A stretch of 64,000 nt of DNA from Lachnospiraceae bacterium (lineage in GTDB: Bacteria; Bacillota; Clostridia; Lachnospirales; Lachnospiraceae). The stretch is taken from contig JAFSRP010000018.1 of NCBI GenBank assembly GCA_017446045.1, positions 62,001-126,000 on the forward strand, read 5' to 3'. The translations under genes were made by a program, and so were the position numbers. The notes beneath the pieces are model-generated. The model worked only from the letters and a program-made list of their open reading frames with translations, searched no databases and was not told where the DNA came from. Numbering within the stretch: position 1 is the first letter of the stretch; every line of letters starts with the position of its first letter. Below are positions 37,033 to 46,685 of the stretch, piece by piece.

Positions 37033-38040
37033 ATGATCAGGATAGCACTCGATATGATGGGCGGAGATAATTGTCCGGACTGTAATCTGGATGGGGCATT
37101 TGACGCACTTGGTACCACGGAAGGATTTGAGCTGCAGTTGATAGGTCCCGAAGAAATGCTGCGTGAAAAAACAAGCGGCTGGGATGAGGCACGCAGATCC
37201 CGGATCACTTTTATTAATGCTTCGGAAGTTATTTCACTCGATGAATCCCCTGTCCAGGCGATGCGTACGAAAAAAGATTCTACCATCGTCCGGGGAGCGG
37301 AGATGGTACGTGATAAGGAGTCGGATGCATTTATTTCTGCCGGCTCATCAGGAGCGATCCTTGCTGCCGGACAATTGAAAGTGGGACGCCTTCCCGGCGT
37401 ACAAAGAGCTCCGCTTGCCGCATTCGTTCCGACGCGCACAGGATTCTGCTTTTTTATGGACTGCGGGGCCAATGTCGATGCAAAACCCGAATGGCTTTGC
37501 CAGTTTGCACGGATGGGTACTATTTATATGAAAGAGATCATGCATTGTCAGGACCCGACTGTGAAACTTGCAAATCTCGGTGTTGAGGATGAAAAGGGCA
37601 ATGCGATGACAAAAGCCGCCCATCCCATGCTCAAAGATATGGCAGATATCAATTACCGGGGATTTATTGAATTTCGGGATGTGGTATACGGAGATGCGGA
37701 TATCGTCATAGCAGATGCATTTACAGGGAATGCGATCATCAAAACGCTGGAAGGCACTGCGAATGTCCTCTTCGGCATGATCAAAGATGTGTTGAAAAGC
37801 AGCCTGGCGACAAAACTTGCAGCCGCTGTCATTGCCGGTCCACTGAAGGAAAAAGTGCGGTCTTTTGATGCTTCGGAACACGGCGGGGCTGTTCTTCTCG
37901 GCCTGAAAGGACCTGTGATCAAATGTCATGGCAACGCCAGCCGCAAGGAGGTCTGCAATGCCATTCTTCAGGCGAAAAGTTATGTGGATTCCGGGGTGGG
38001 AACAAAGATCGCTGCCGCGATGCAATCTGACGTACAGTAA
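37033..38040 (+). CDS. plsX: Phosphate acyltransferase PlsX
   Basis: A 335-residue enzyme converting acyl-ACP to acyl-phosphate for phospholipid synthesis. MIRIALDMMGGDNCP opens the protein and GSSGAILAAGQ and GFCFFMDCGANVD are recognisable. The start follows GGGAGGAG. It heads the plsX-acpP-rnc-smc-ftsY segment. No FapR-type operator is visible near it. Confidence 0.95.
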   Translation: MIRIALDMMGGDNCPDCNLDGAFDALGTTEGFELQLIGPEEMLREKTSGWDEARRSRITFINASEVISLDESPVQAMRTKKDSTIVRGAEMVRDKESDAFISAGSSGAILAAGQLKVGRLPGVQRAPLAAFVPTRTGFCFFMDCGANVDAKPEWLCQFARMGTIYMKEIMHCQDPTVKLANLGVEDEKGNAMTKAAHPMLKDMADINYRGFIEFRDVVYGDADIVIADAFTGNAIIKTLEGTANVLFGMIKDVLKSSLATKLAAAVIAGPLKEKVRSFDASEHGGAVLLGLKGPVIKCHGNASRKEVCNAILQAKSYVDSGVGTKIAAAMQSDVQ

Positions 38041-38068
38041 GATTCTTCCGCAAGTTGACACTTAGGTG

Positions 38069-38097
38069 TTGATTAATTGTCCCTTATGCGGTATAAA
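38069..38097 (+). promoter_or_regulatory. Promoter of acpP
   Basis: TTGATT (38069-38074), a 17-base spacer and TATAAA (38092-38097). A TTGACA at 38055-38060 has no matching -10 at the right distance. Confidence 0.6.
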
Positions 38098-38161
38098 AAA
38101 AGTTAGTTGATGATTCTGTCAATCAGGTTTTTAAAATACCAGTTATGAGGGAGACCGAAGT

Positions 38162-38389
38162 ATGGAATTTGAAAAAATTGCCGGCATTATTGCAGAAGTA
38201 CTGAATATCGACGCTGAAGAGATCACGCCCGATATGAGTTTTGCAGATGATCTTGGCGCTGATTCCCTGGATTTGGCTCAAATCGTAATGGCTTTCGAAG
38301 ACGAGCTTGGGGTCGAGATAGATCCGGAAGAGATCGGCAGCATCCAGACAGTAGCGGATGTGATCGACAAGATTAAAGATCTTGCCTGA
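38162..38389 (+). CDS. acpP: Acyl carrier protein
   Basis: A 75-residue acidic four-helix protein with the phosphopantetheine attachment Ser in GADSLDLAQI. It carries acyl chains for fatty acid synthesis and supplies PlsX, encoded upstream. It has its own promoter. Confidence 0.97.
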   Translation: MEFEKIAGIIAEVLNIDAEEITPDMSFADDLGADSLDLAQIVMAFEDELGVEIDPEEIGSIQTVADVIDKIKDLA

Positions 38390-38395
38390 TGATGC

Positions 38396-39082
38396 ATGGA
38401 AAAAGAGCTAGACAAGCTTCAGAATATTATCGGATATCAGTTTCATAACACTTCACTGCTTCGGCAGTCGCTGATCCATCCATCGTATTCCGGCGAGATG
38501 AAAATGCAGCGGTTTGAAAGCAACCAGCGGCTTGAGTTTCTGGGAGATGCCGTACTGGAGTTGGCTGTATCGGAGTATTTATATAAGGCACATCCGTTGA
38601 TCGAAGAGGGAGAGCTTACAAGAAAGCGCTCCTCTCTTGTTTTTGAGACTGCATTGGAAACATGCGCACGCTCGATCGATCTGGGAGATTATCTTTACCT
38701 CGGACACGGTGAGGAATTGAGCCTTGGGCGCGAGAAGCCCTCGATCCTTTCGGATGCATTCGAGGCGCTGATCGGTGCGATCTATCTTGACGGCGGGTAT
38801 GATGCCGCTGAAAGATTCATTGACAGTTTCGTCATTGGCAAGATCGAGGAACTTGCACTCCTGAGAGACGGGAAAAGCCTTATCCAGGCTTATGTTCAGC
38901 AAAGCAACGATCAGGTGCTGTCATACCGCACCGAGGCGATCGCGGGCCCGGAGCATAAAAGGCGTTTTCATGCCGAACTTTATATTAACGAGAGTCTGGT
39001 GGCAGAAGGAGAAGGTCATTCCAAAAAGAACGCGGAACAGGATGCAGCGGTAAAAGCCTGCCGCAGACTTCATATTATTTAA
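38396..39082 (+). CDS. rnc: Ribonuclease III
   Basis: A 228-residue double-strand-specific RNase. The catalytic signature NQRLEFLGDAVLEL is near residue 42, a second catalytic acidic cluster (DAFEALIGAIYLDGG) follows, and a C-terminal dsRNA-binding domain ends the protein (KKNAEQDAAVKAC). It processes rRNA precursors. The gene follows acpP by six bases and precedes smc by one. Confidence 0.96.
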   Translation: MEKELDKLQNIIGYQFHNTSLLRQSLIHPSYSGEMKMQRFESNQRLEFLGDAVLELAVSEYLYKAHPLIEEGELTRKRSSLVFETALETCARSIDLGDYLYLGHGEELSLGREKPSILSDAFEALIGAIYLDGGYDAAERFIDSFVIGKIEELALLRDGKSLIQAYVQQSNDQVLSYRTEAIAGPEHKRRFHAELYINESLVAEGEGHSKKNAEQDAAVKACRRLHII

Positions 39083-39083
39083 G

Positions 39084-42000
39084 ATGTATTTACGATCCAT
39101 AGAAATCCAGGGTTTCAAGTCTTTTGCACACAGGACCCTGCTTCAGTTTAATGACGGCGTCACTGCCATTGTAGGCCCGAACGGATCCGGCAAATCCAAT
39201 ATTGCCGATGCCGTTCGCTGGGTGCTTGGCGAACAGAAAGTCAGGCAGCTTCGGGGTACCGCGATGCAGGACGTCATTTTTGCGGGCACTGCGCTGCGAA
39301 AGGCGCAGGGCTTTGCTTTTGTATCCATAACGATCGATAATGCTGACGGCGTTCTCCCGGTAGATTATAAAGAAGTTACGGTATCGAGGCGTCTGTTCCG
39401 TTCCGGAGAGTCGGAATATGTGATCAATGGTCAAAAAGTCCGTCTCAAAGACGTTCAGGAGTTGTTCTATGATACCGGTATCGGTAAGGAAGGCTATTCC
39501 ATCATCGGACAGGGACAGATCGATGCGATCCTGAACGGACGTCCCGAAGACCGACGGGGATTGTTTGACGAAGCGGCAGGCATTGTCAAGTTCAAACGCC
39601 GCAAGATGCTTGCTGTCCGCCGTCTGGAAAGTGAACAGGCGAACCTCCGGCGGATCACCGATATACTGGATGAGCTGGAAAGACGCGTTAAGCCACTGGA
39701 ACGTCAGGCAGAAACCGCCAGGATATATCTGAAACTCAGAGATGAACAGAAGATCCTGGATCTGAATCTGTTTATCCGGGAGACCGGGCATATTGTGGAA
39801 AGCCTGGAAAAAGCCAGGGCTAATACCCAGATCGTTCGCGCGGCGCTTGAGGAGGCAAACGCGGAGAATGAACGTCTGAAAGACGCAGGAGCCGGTTTGG
39901 CTGAATCCCTTCAGAAGCTGGAGGAGGAACTGTCGGCAAAACGGGAGGAGCATACAAAAGCTGAAGTACTGCTGCAGAATCTTCAGGGCCAGATCCAGGT
40001 GCTTGAAACAGAGATCCATGCCGAAGAACAGAATATTCAGCGTTATACGGAGCAGACGGAAAGGCTTACGTCGGAAAAAGCCGAAGAACAGAACAATATC
40101 CTTCAGTATCTGCAGTCACTTGATGAGCTGGCACGCAGCCTGGCTGCTTTTCGTGAGGCGGATACCGATGAGGCAGGAATCGACAGGGCAGAGATCGGAG
40201 ATCTGAAAGACAGGGTCTCTCTGTTTCGTCAACGTCTTCTTGCGATCGGAGAGATACGTTCTCTTTATGGCGCCTGCGGACAAGCTGCCGAATCCGTTAC
40301 AGATCCGGAGAGTGAAGAAAGCAGACAGCCTGCGGACAGTGATACCGACGATTCATTTCAACTTCCTGACTGGATGAAGGCGATCCGTAATAAGCGTGAT
40401 GACCTTGCCGAGATACGGGAAAAAGAAGAGAAAACGACAGCGTGGCTCGCTGATGCCACAGAAGAGTACAACCGTCTGACGGCAGAGCTGAATGAGCAAT
40501 ATCGCCTTCGTAATAAAGCAAGGCAGGAATACGCAGCCGAGACCGCGCGTTACGATCAGCTCAAGAATCTGGCGGAACGTTATGAAGGATTTGGAGAAAG
40601 CGTACGCGCACTTATGCGTGAACGCAGCAGGATCGGCGGGATCCACGGCGTTGTTGCCGACCTTATCCATACCGGAAAGCAGTACGAGACCGCGATCGAG
40701 ACAGCGCTCGGAGGAAGGATCCAGAATGTAGTCACCGAAAACCAGCGCAGCGCAAAGGCCGGGATCGAATATCTCAAACGCACGAAACAGGGACGCGCCA
40801 CGTTCCTGCCGCTGGACGCTCTGAAGTATAAAAATCAGAATGAATACAGGCAGGCAGCCGCTGAGATCGGCGCGATCGGAATAGCCAGCGAACTTGTTGA
40901 GGCTGATCCGGAATATCGTGATCTGGTCAATTATCTTTTGGGCAATGTGCTTGTCACGGATCATATCGACCATGCCCTCAGTATTGCCAATAAATACAGA
41001 CAGAGCCTGAGGATCGTCACGTTGGAAGGAGAGCTTCTTTCACCCGGAGGATCCATGGCAGGAGGAGCATACAAGATCAGTTCCAACCTGATCGGGCGAA
41101 GCCGTGAGCTGAACGAGTTTGAAGAACGTCTGGTAAAAATGAGTTCCCATGTCGAGGAACTCAGGGAAGGCATTGACCGGCTGGAAAACCTGATCGGGAA
41201 AAAGGGCGGAGAGATCGATGATCTTAATGCAGAGATGAAACGTATCTCGGAGGAACGCAATTCCCTGAGTTATGGCATCATGTCCGATATGCGTCTTCGC
41301 TATGCCGAATTCCGACAGAAATCGGATTTCCTGAAAGAAAACATCGATCGGATCTGCAGTTCCTGGGAACAGCGCGAGAGTGCTGTGCAGGAGTTATTCC
41401 GTCAGACGGATGACAGCCGAGGAAAGATCGGTACAGCAGAGTCTGATATTAAAGAAAGAAACGCAGATATCAGGCATATTGAAGAGGGCAAAAGAAAACT
41501 GGAGCAGGAGATCGCCGATACGGAAGCTTCCAGGGAGGCTCTTTCCGGTTCCCGTTCCGGCTATGCGTCCAGACGGGAGGAACTGAATACAGAGATCCTT
41601 GAACTGCAGAAAGATCTACTCCGCCTGGAGAACCAGGCAGATAAAGAACAGCAGAAGCTGGACACCCAATCTGAGTACATATGGAATGAATATGAGATGT
41701 CGCTTTCCGACGCGAAGGGATTTTATGACGAAGGCATTGGAAGTGCCCAGCGGATCCGGCAGCGTCTCGGAAGCCTGCGGGGGGAGATCAGGGAGCTGGG
41801 TCCAGTCAATGTTCAGGCTATTGAGGAGTTCCGGGAAGTTTCAGAGCGGTATTCTTTCCTGAAAACGCAGCACAGCGACCTTACGGCGTCAGAGGCATCG
41901 ATCCTTGAGATCATCCGCGAACTGGATGATGGCATGAAAAAGCAGTTCAACAGCCAGTTCCGGCTTATACAGGAGCAATTCCAGCAGGTATTCGCCGAAT

Positions 42001-42431
42001 TGTTCGGCGGCGGCCAGGCTTCCCTGGAGCTGGTATTTGAGCAGGATGAGTCCGGGCAGGAAGCGGGAAATGATGAGCTGGATGCAGGAATCGCGATTCA
42101 TGTCCAGCCGCCGGGAAAAAAACTGCAGAATATCATGCAGTTATCCGGCGGAGAAAAGGCCCTGACTGCGATCGCTCTTCTGTTTGCGATCCAGAATCTG
42201 AAGCCCTCGCCATTCTGCCTGCTGGATGAGATCGAAGCAGCGCTGGATGATTCCAATGTTATCCGCTTTGCGCGCTATCTGCACAAACTGACGGAGCATA
42301 CACAGTTTATCGTGATCACACATCGCCGGGGCACCATGGAGTCTGCCGACAGACTGTACGGTGTCACGATGCAGGAGAAAGGTATAACAAAACTGGTCAG
42401 TGTTGACCTGGTCAGTGATGATTTGAGTTAA
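39084..42431 (+). CDS. smc: Chromosome partition protein SMC
   Basis: A 1115-residue ABC-type ATPase that compacts and segregates the chromosome with ScpA/ScpB. The N-terminal Walker A is GPNGSGKSNIADAVRWVLGE. Two long coiled-coil arms flank the hinge (about residues 510-665, GGIHGVVADLIHTGKQYETA). The C-terminal ABC signature is LSGGEKALTAIALLFA, followed by Walker B (FCLLDEIEAALDD). It is about 70 residues shorter than the B. subtilis protein, probably from shorter arms. Confidence 0.95.
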   Translation: MYLRSIEIQGFKSFAHRTLLQFNDGVTAIVGPNGSGKSNIADAVRWVLGEQKVRQLRGTAMQDVIFAGTALRKAQGFAFVSITIDNADGVLPVDYKEVTVSRRLFRSGESEYVINGQKVRLKDVQELFYDTGIGKEGYSIIGQGQIDAILNGRPEDRRGLFDEAAGIVKFKRRKMLAVRRLESEQANLRRITDILDELERRVKPLERQAETARIYLKLRDEQKILDLNLFIRETGHIVESLEKARANTQIVRAALEEANAENERLKDAGAGLAESLQKLEEELSAKREEHTKAEVLLQNLQGQIQVLETEIHAEEQNIQRYTEQTERLTSEKAEEQNNILQYLQSLDELARSLAAFREADTDEAGIDRAEIGDLKDRVSLFRQRLLAIGEIRSLYGACGQAAESVTDPESEESRQPADSDTDDSFQLPDWMKAIRNKRDDLAEIREKEEKTTAWLADATEEYNRLTAELNEQYRLRNKARQEYAAETARYDQLKNLAERYEGFGESVRALMRERSRIGGIHGVVADLIHTGKQYETAIETALGGRIQNVVTENQRSAKAGIEYLKRTKQGRATFLPLDALKYKNQNEYRQAAAEIGAIGIASELVEADPEYRDLVNYLLGNVLVTDHIDHALSIANKYRQSLRIVTLEGELLSPGGSMAGGAYKISSNLIGRSRELNEFEERLVKMSSHVEELREGIDRLENLIGKKGGEIDDLNAEMKRISEERNSLSYGIMSDMRLRYAEFRQKSDFLKENIDRICSSWEQRESAVQELFRQTDDSRGKIGTAESDIKERNADIRHIEEGKRKLEQEIADTEASREALSGSRSGYASRREELNTEILELQKDLLRLENQADKEQQKLDTQSEYIWNEYEMSLSDAKGFYDEGIGSAQRIRQRLGSLRGEIRELGPVNVQAIEEFREVSERYSFLKTQHSDLTASEASILEIIRELDDGMKKQFNSQFRLIQEQFQQVFAELFGGGQASLELVFEQDESGQEAGNDELDAGIAIHVQPPGKKLQNIMQLSGGEKALTAIALLFAIQNLKPSPFCLLDEIEAALDDSNVIRFARYLHKLTEHTQFIVITHRRGTMESADRLYGVTMQEKGITKLVSVDLVSDDLS

Positions 42432-42445
42432 AGCAAGGAGATGCC

Positions 42446-43354
42446 ATGGGCCTTTTTGAACGTTTAAAGGAAGGGCTGAGCAAAACAAGCAGCAGTATTG
42501 CGAACGGGCTGGATGCGGTATTCGGGGACTATTCCCAGGTCGATGATGAGTTCTTTGAGGAACTGGAAGAAGTTCTGATCATGGCAGATGTGGGAATGAA
42601 GGCGACAGGCGAGATCCTGCCCCGTATGCGTTCCAGAGTATACGAAGAGCATTTGAAGAAACCGGAAGATGTCAAGCGTGTACTGGCTGAGACGATCGCG
42701 GAACAGCTGAGGCCGCACGAAGATGCCTACGCGTTTACCGAACAGAGATCGGTCGTTCTGGTGATCGGTGTCAACGGTGTCGGGAAGACCACCACGATCG
42801 GCAAGCTGGCAATGAAATATAAGAACGCGGGCAAAAAAGTGATCCTGGCAGCGGCAGACACCTTTCGCGCGGCTGCAATCGAACAGCTGGAGGTCTGGGC
42901 AGAGCGCGCCGGGGTCGAGCTTGTTTCCAAACCGGAAGGTTCTGATCCTGCCGCTGTTATCTATGATGCCGTACAGGCGTTTAACAGCCACGGCGGCGAT
43001 ATACTGATCTGTGATACCGCGGGTCGTCTCCATAATAAAAAGAACCTTATGGAAGAGCTTGGAAAGATCAACCGCATCCTTGCGCGCAGCCTGCCGGATG
43101 TCCGCAAGGAAGTTCTGCTCGTTCTGGATGCCACGACCGGACAAAATGCGATCTCCCAGGCAAGGGAGTTTGCGGCAGTCTGCGAGCCTACCGGGATCAT
43201 TCTTACCAAAATGGACGGCTCGGCAAAAGGCGGCATCGTGATCGCCATTTCCAGCGAGTTTGACATTCCGGTAAAGTATATCGGCGTAGGAGAACATGCG
43301 GAGGACCTGCAGGAATTTGATCCGGATGCATTTATGCGTGCCCTGTTTCAATAA
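42446..43354 (+). CDS. ftsY: Signal recognition particle receptor FtsY
   Basis: A 302-residue SRP GTPase with an N domain (about residues 1-95) and a G domain. G1 is [15 protein letters not shown], the insertion box has [19 protein letters not shown] is G3 and [10 protein letters not shown] is G4. It lacks the long acidic A domain of proteobacteria. It receives ribosomes delivered by Ffh, whose gene lies 13.5 kb downstream rather than adjacent. Confidence 0.96.
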   Translation: MGLFERLKEGLSKTSSSIANGLDAVFGDYSQVDDEFFEELEEVLIMADVGMKATGEILPRMRSRVYEEHLKKPEDVKRVLAETIAEQLRPHEDAYAFTEQRSVVLVIGVNGVGKTTTIGKLAMKYKNAGKKVILAAADTFRAAAIEQLEVWAERAGVELVSKPEGSDPAAVIYDAVQAFNSHGGDILICDTAGRLHNKKNLMEELGKINRILARSLPDVRKEVLLVLDATTGQNAISQAREFAAVCEPTGIILTKMDGSAKGGIVIAISSEFDIPVKYIGVGEHAEDLQEFDPDAFMRALFQ

Positions 43355-43363
43355 CTTCAATAC

Positions 43364-43392
43364 TTGCCCCCTGCAATAGCTTGTGCTAAGAT
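43364..43392 (+). promoter_or_regulatory. Promoter of the L,D-transpeptidase gene
   Basis: TTGCCC (43364-43369), a 17-base spacer and extended -10 TGCTAAGAT (TAAGAT at 43387-43392). It shares the 13-mer TTGTGCTAAGATA with the promoter of the esterase gene at 50.9 kb. Confidence 0.6.
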
Positions 43393-43438
43393 AGGGTTTA
43401 ATATGATTGCCGCTCGACGGCACGGGAGGAAGATAAAC

Positions 43439-44308
43439 ATGCTGTATCATGATGACTGTACCCGCGGATGGTCACGTACTGTTCGCAAGTATGCCGCAGC
43501 CATGCTGTTGGCGGCTGCATTTCTGCTTACGCTCGGAGGATCTTTCGGGATCACTTCTTATGCGGATACGAGCCCGGATGTAGTGCTTTCCGCCGAAAGC
43601 GCGGGACCGGGGTCAAATGGCTGGGTGCAGCGTGATGACGGACAGTGGACATATATGAAGTGGGGGTTCCCGGTAAAAGGCCGTTGGGAGAACATCGGCG
43701 ACCGCTGGTACTGGTTCAATGCCGAAGGCGTGATGCAGACCGGCTGGATCGAGCTTGACGGTGCCGCATATTATCTTGCGGAAGCAACCACCGAAGGCCG
43801 TCCCATGGGCTCCTGCTATATTAATGAGACGACACCGGACGGATTTATCGTAGATGAAAACGGCGCGCGCTCCGGGCAGGCTGCGCCTCCGGTTCCGACT
43901 TCCGCTACCAGGCCCAACCCTTACGGTTATTCGTGTGTAGAAGTAGATATCACCAACCAGACTGTCTATTGCTATATCAATCAGGATCTGGTCGTCGTCA
44001 CCCCCTGCGTCACCGGCAACGCCTGGGCACATCCGACTTCGACCGGCGTTTTCCGTATCAATTCCAAGGAGCGGAACAGATACCTTCAGGGCTATAACAG
44101 CGACGGTTCACGTTATAAGAGCTGGGTCAATTTCTGGATGCCGTTCCATGGCGGACAGGGTCTGCACGATGCCGGATGGCGTTCTTCCTTCGGCGGCAAT
44201 ATCTATCAGAGCGGCGGGTCCCACGGCTGTGTCAATATGCCTTATGATGCCGCAGCCGCGATCTATAGTGTTTCATGGGTCGGAATGCCGGTCATTGTGC
44301 ATAAATAA
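43439..44308 (+). CDS. Secreted L,D-transpeptidase with cell-wall-binding repeats
   Basis: A 289-residue exported protein. An N-terminal signal segment (AAAMLLAAAFLLTLGGSFG) is followed by two or three choline-binding-type aromatic repeats (GRWENIGDRWYWFNAEGVMQ, GWIELDGAAYYL). A YkuD domain covers about residues 160-289, with the catalytic SHGCVNMP (Cys264) and upstream His in GGQGLHDAGW. It likely forms 3-3 peptidoglycan cross-links or attaches wall proteins. GGGAGGAAGAT precedes the start; earlier in-frame starts have no ribosome site. It opens the surface-gene block between ftsY and ylxM. Confidence 0.9.
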   Translation: MLYHDDCTRGWSRTVRKYAAAMLLAAAFLLTLGGSFGITSYADTSPDVVLSAESAGPGSNGWVQRDDGQWTYMKWGFPVKGRWENIGDRWYWFNAEGVMQTGWIELDGAAYYLAEATTEGRPMGSCYINETTPDGFIVDENGARSGQAAPPVPTSATRPNPYGYSCVEVDITNQTVYCYINQDLVVVTPCVTGNAWAHPTSTGVFRINSKERNRYLQGYNSDGSRYKSWVNFWMPFHGGQGLHDAGWRSSFGGNIYQSGGSHGCVNMPYDAAAAIYSVSWVGMPVIVHK

Positions 44309-44341
44309 TCAAAGAGCTTATTCTCTCAGGAGAGAAAATCG

Positions 44342-44380
44342 GAGGAAGGATGTATTTAAGCATTCTTCCTCTTCTTTATT
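44342..44380 (+). terminator. Terminator after the L,D-transpeptidase gene
   Basis: An 11-bp stem (44342-44352 with 44361-44371, one wobble pair), an 8-base loop and TTCTTTATTT. Confidence 0.65.
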
Positions 44381-44382
44381 TA

Positions 44383-44391
44383 TGGTAGAAT
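44383..44391 (+). promoter_or_regulatory. Extended -10 promoter of the LRR-VWA-MoxR operon
   Basis: TGGTAGAAT gives an extended -10 box (TAGAAT 44386-44391) 18 bases before the first start codon. No clear -35 is visible. The short leader suggests transcription begins close to the gene. Confidence 0.45.
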
Positions 44392-44409
44392 AGGAAAGAC
44401 AGTGCAGGG

Positions 44410-45315
44410 ATGATCCAGATGTCTTTCTTATATGAACAAGTTAAGATCGGTCAAGTTACCGGCATGCGGCTCCTCGGATATGAAGGGGAAGCGCGCAGGC
44501 TGAGGGTGCCGGACAGTCTGGATGGACTGCCCGTGATTTCTGTAGGCAAACAGGCATTTACGGAGAAGAACCATAAGCTGGAGGAAGTGACCCTGCCTGC
44601 CGGTCTGCTGGAAGTCGAATCCTTTGCTTTCTCCTTCTGCAGCGCACTCAGAAAACTGAATCTGTCTGACAGCATCGTATCTTTTCATGACGGAGCCATA
44701 CGGACCTGTTTTAATCTCCGGGATATTGAGCTGAAGATCTCAAATAATGGTTTTGTTCTGGCGCGCCGCCTTTTGGGGGACAGTGACCGGAAGCTTCGGG
44801 TGAAGTTCCTTTTTTCGGAAGAGGACCTTCAGCTCGTGTTTCCTGATTATTACAGCAACAGCATTGAAGATACCAGATCCCAGGCATTCCATATACGGAT
44901 CGACGGCTGTGGTTTCAGTTACCGTGAATGTGTCTGCACCGGAGGTCTCAGGCTTCGGGAATATGACAGCCTTTTCGGACGTGCGGTATCTGCCGGGGAT
45001 CCGGAAGCGGCTGCGTCGATCGCGGTCTCGCGTCTTATGTACCCGCGGGGTCTTTCGGAACAGGCCGGCTGCGTATACAGGGACCATATCCGCAAACATA
45101 TGGAACAGATCCTGCCTCTTTGTATTCTGCAGGAAAACGAGGGGTGGATGGAATTACTGATGAAAGAAAAGCTGTTGTCTGAGGCGGATATGGATACGGC
45201 CCTCAGGCTGACGACCGAATACGGTCTTACACAGCTTTCGGGAGAGCTGATGGCTTACCGCAGTAATGAATATGGTACAAAGAAAGGCATCCTCACCTTA
45301 GAGGATGACTGGTAA
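44410..45315 (+). CDS. Leucine-rich-repeat protein of the LRR-VWA-MoxR operon
   Basis: A 301-residue protein without a signal peptide, so probably cytoplasmic. Residues about 25-115 form BspA-type leucine-rich repeats (LRVPDSLDGLPVISVGKQAF, LEEVTLPAGLLEVESFAF). A segment of unknown fold follows, then an alpha-helical C-terminus (about 190-290) with ankyrin-like helices. It is nine bases upstream of the VWA gene and likely cotranscribed with it and the MoxR ATPase. In such sets the LRR protein may select clients, but that is inference. The start could be the ATG at 44419 instead. Confidence 0.7.
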   Translation: MIQMSFLYEQVKIGQVTGMRLLGYEGEARRLRVPDSLDGLPVISVGKQAFTEKNHKLEEVTLPAGLLEVESFAFSFCSALRKLNLSDSIVSFHDGAIRTCFNLRDIELKISNNGFVLARRLLGDSDRKLRVKFLFSEEDLQLVFPDYYSNSIEDTRSQAFHIRIDGCGFSYRECVCTGGLRLREYDSLFGRAVSAGDPEAAASIAVSRLMYPRGLSEQAGCVYRDHIRKHMEQILPLCILQENEGWMELLMKEKLLSEADMDTALRLTTEYGLTQLSGELMAYRSNEYGTKKGILTLEDDW

Positions 45316-45323
45316 AGCCACGG

Positions 45324-46685
45324 ATGAAAACAAGAGAGAATCTGGAAGAACTCGGCATCCGAATACTGAATACTTCCCGCACGGAGCTCCTTCTCTCCAT
45401 GCGTTTTATGGGAAGCGCGCTGGACAGCCTTTCTTATGTGATGGATCTTACGACACGTACAGCAGGAACGGACGGTGTATTCATCCGTTTTAATCCGACT
45501 TTTCTGATGGAATTATGGCTGAACCGGCCGGTCCATCTCAACCGCCTTTATGTCCACATACTGCTTCACTGCATATTTCGGCATGTTTTTACGGCAGAGG
45601 ATCATGAAGATGCAGAACTGTTTGACCTCTGTGCCGATATTGCCGTTGAATCAGTGATCGACAGTATGGAATACAAGGCAGTGCAGACAACATGGTCTGA
45701 TTTCAGGCAGGGCTGGTATGAAAGACTGGAGAAAGATCTGGGGGTGCTGACCGCGGAAAAGCTGTACAGACACTTTACGATGCAGCGGCTCGGATATGAC
45801 GATCTTATACGCCTCCATAATGAATTTACCAAGGACGATCACGCGTTCTGGCAGCGCCTGCAGGAGCAAAAAGAAGAGAAGGACGGCAGCCGGCAGCCGG
45901 AAGATCATCCGGAAGAGGAAAACAAAAAGAGCGACAGTCCTGTTCCTTCCGAAACGGAAGACAAATGGAAGTCCCTAGCGGACAGGGTCAAGGTCGAACT
46001 GGAAGCAGCCGGAAGCGGCGGTTCCATGGAATACGGCAGTTTTCTCCGTACGCTGCGGTTTGTACAGAAACGACGAAGAGGGTATACGGATTTTCTGAAA
46101 CGTTTTTCCGTATTACATGAAGAAACAAAAGTCGATCCGGATTCCTTTGATTACGCCTACTACACGTTCGGAATGGATATGTACGGCAACATACCTCTGA
46201 TCGAGGAGAATGAGTACAGGGAAGCAAAGAAGATCCGGACGCTCGTGATCGCTCTCGACACGAGCGGATCCTGCCAGGCGACTCTCGTACAGCGATTTTT
46301 AAACGAGACCGCAGATATCCTGCAGCGGCAGGAATCATTTTTCCGTCATGCGGAAGTGCTGCTGCTTGAATGTGATAATGTTATACAGGAAGAGATCCAT
46401 TTTACAGATCCCCAGGAAATGAAAAAATACGCGGAAGGCTTTCAGATAAGAGGCGGTTTCGGAACCGATTTCCGGCCGGTATTCCGCCGCGTGGGGGAAC
46501 TGCTGAAAGAAGGAAGGCTGATAAACCTGAAAGGTATGATGTACTTCACTGACGGTTTCGGTCTTTATCCTGAAAGTCCCCCTTCATGGGAAACTGCCTT
46601 TGTTTTGTACCGCGAGGATCCCAGATCCGAGCCCAGTGTGCCGGAATGGGCTTATACCCTTTATCTGGACGGGAGTGATCTATGA
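45324..46685 (+). CDS. VWA-domain protein with degenerate metallopeptidase-like N-terminus (DUF2201-like)
   Basis: A 453-residue cytoplasmic protein. The N-terminal part resembles the DUF2201 putative metallopeptidase domain, but the HExxH helix reads HILLHCIFRH (H78, H82, H87) with no Glu. A charged linker follows (about residues 180-215). The C-terminal VWA domain has a full MIDAS: DTSGS (D312, S314, S316), the Thr in GGFGTDFRP and the Asp in YFTDGFG. The stop overlaps the MoxR start (ATGA). MoxR ATPases usually act with a VWA partner to insert metals or remodel client proteins. Here the client is unknown. Confidence 0.8.
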   Translation: MKTRENLEELGIRILNTSRTELLLSMRFMGSALDSLSYVMDLTTRTAGTDGVFIRFNPTFLMELWLNRPVHLNRLYVHILLHCIFRHVFTAEDHEDAELFDLCADIAVESVIDSMEYKAVQTTWSDFRQGWYERLEKDLGVLTAEKLYRHFTMQRLGYDDLIRLHNEFTKDDHAFWQRLQEQKEEKDGSRQPEDHPEEENKKSDSPVPSETEDKWKSLADRVKVELEAAGSGGSMEYGSFLRTLRFVQKRRRGYTDFLKRFSVLHEETKVDPDSFDYAYYTFGMDMYGNIPLIEENEYREAKKIRTLVIALDTSGSCQATLVQRFLNETADILQRQESFFRHAEVLLLECDNVIQEEIHFTDPQEMKKYAEGFQIRGGFGTDFRPVFRRVGELLKEGRLINLKGMMYFTDGFGLYPESPPSWETAFVLYREDPRSEPSVPEWAYTLYLDGSDL

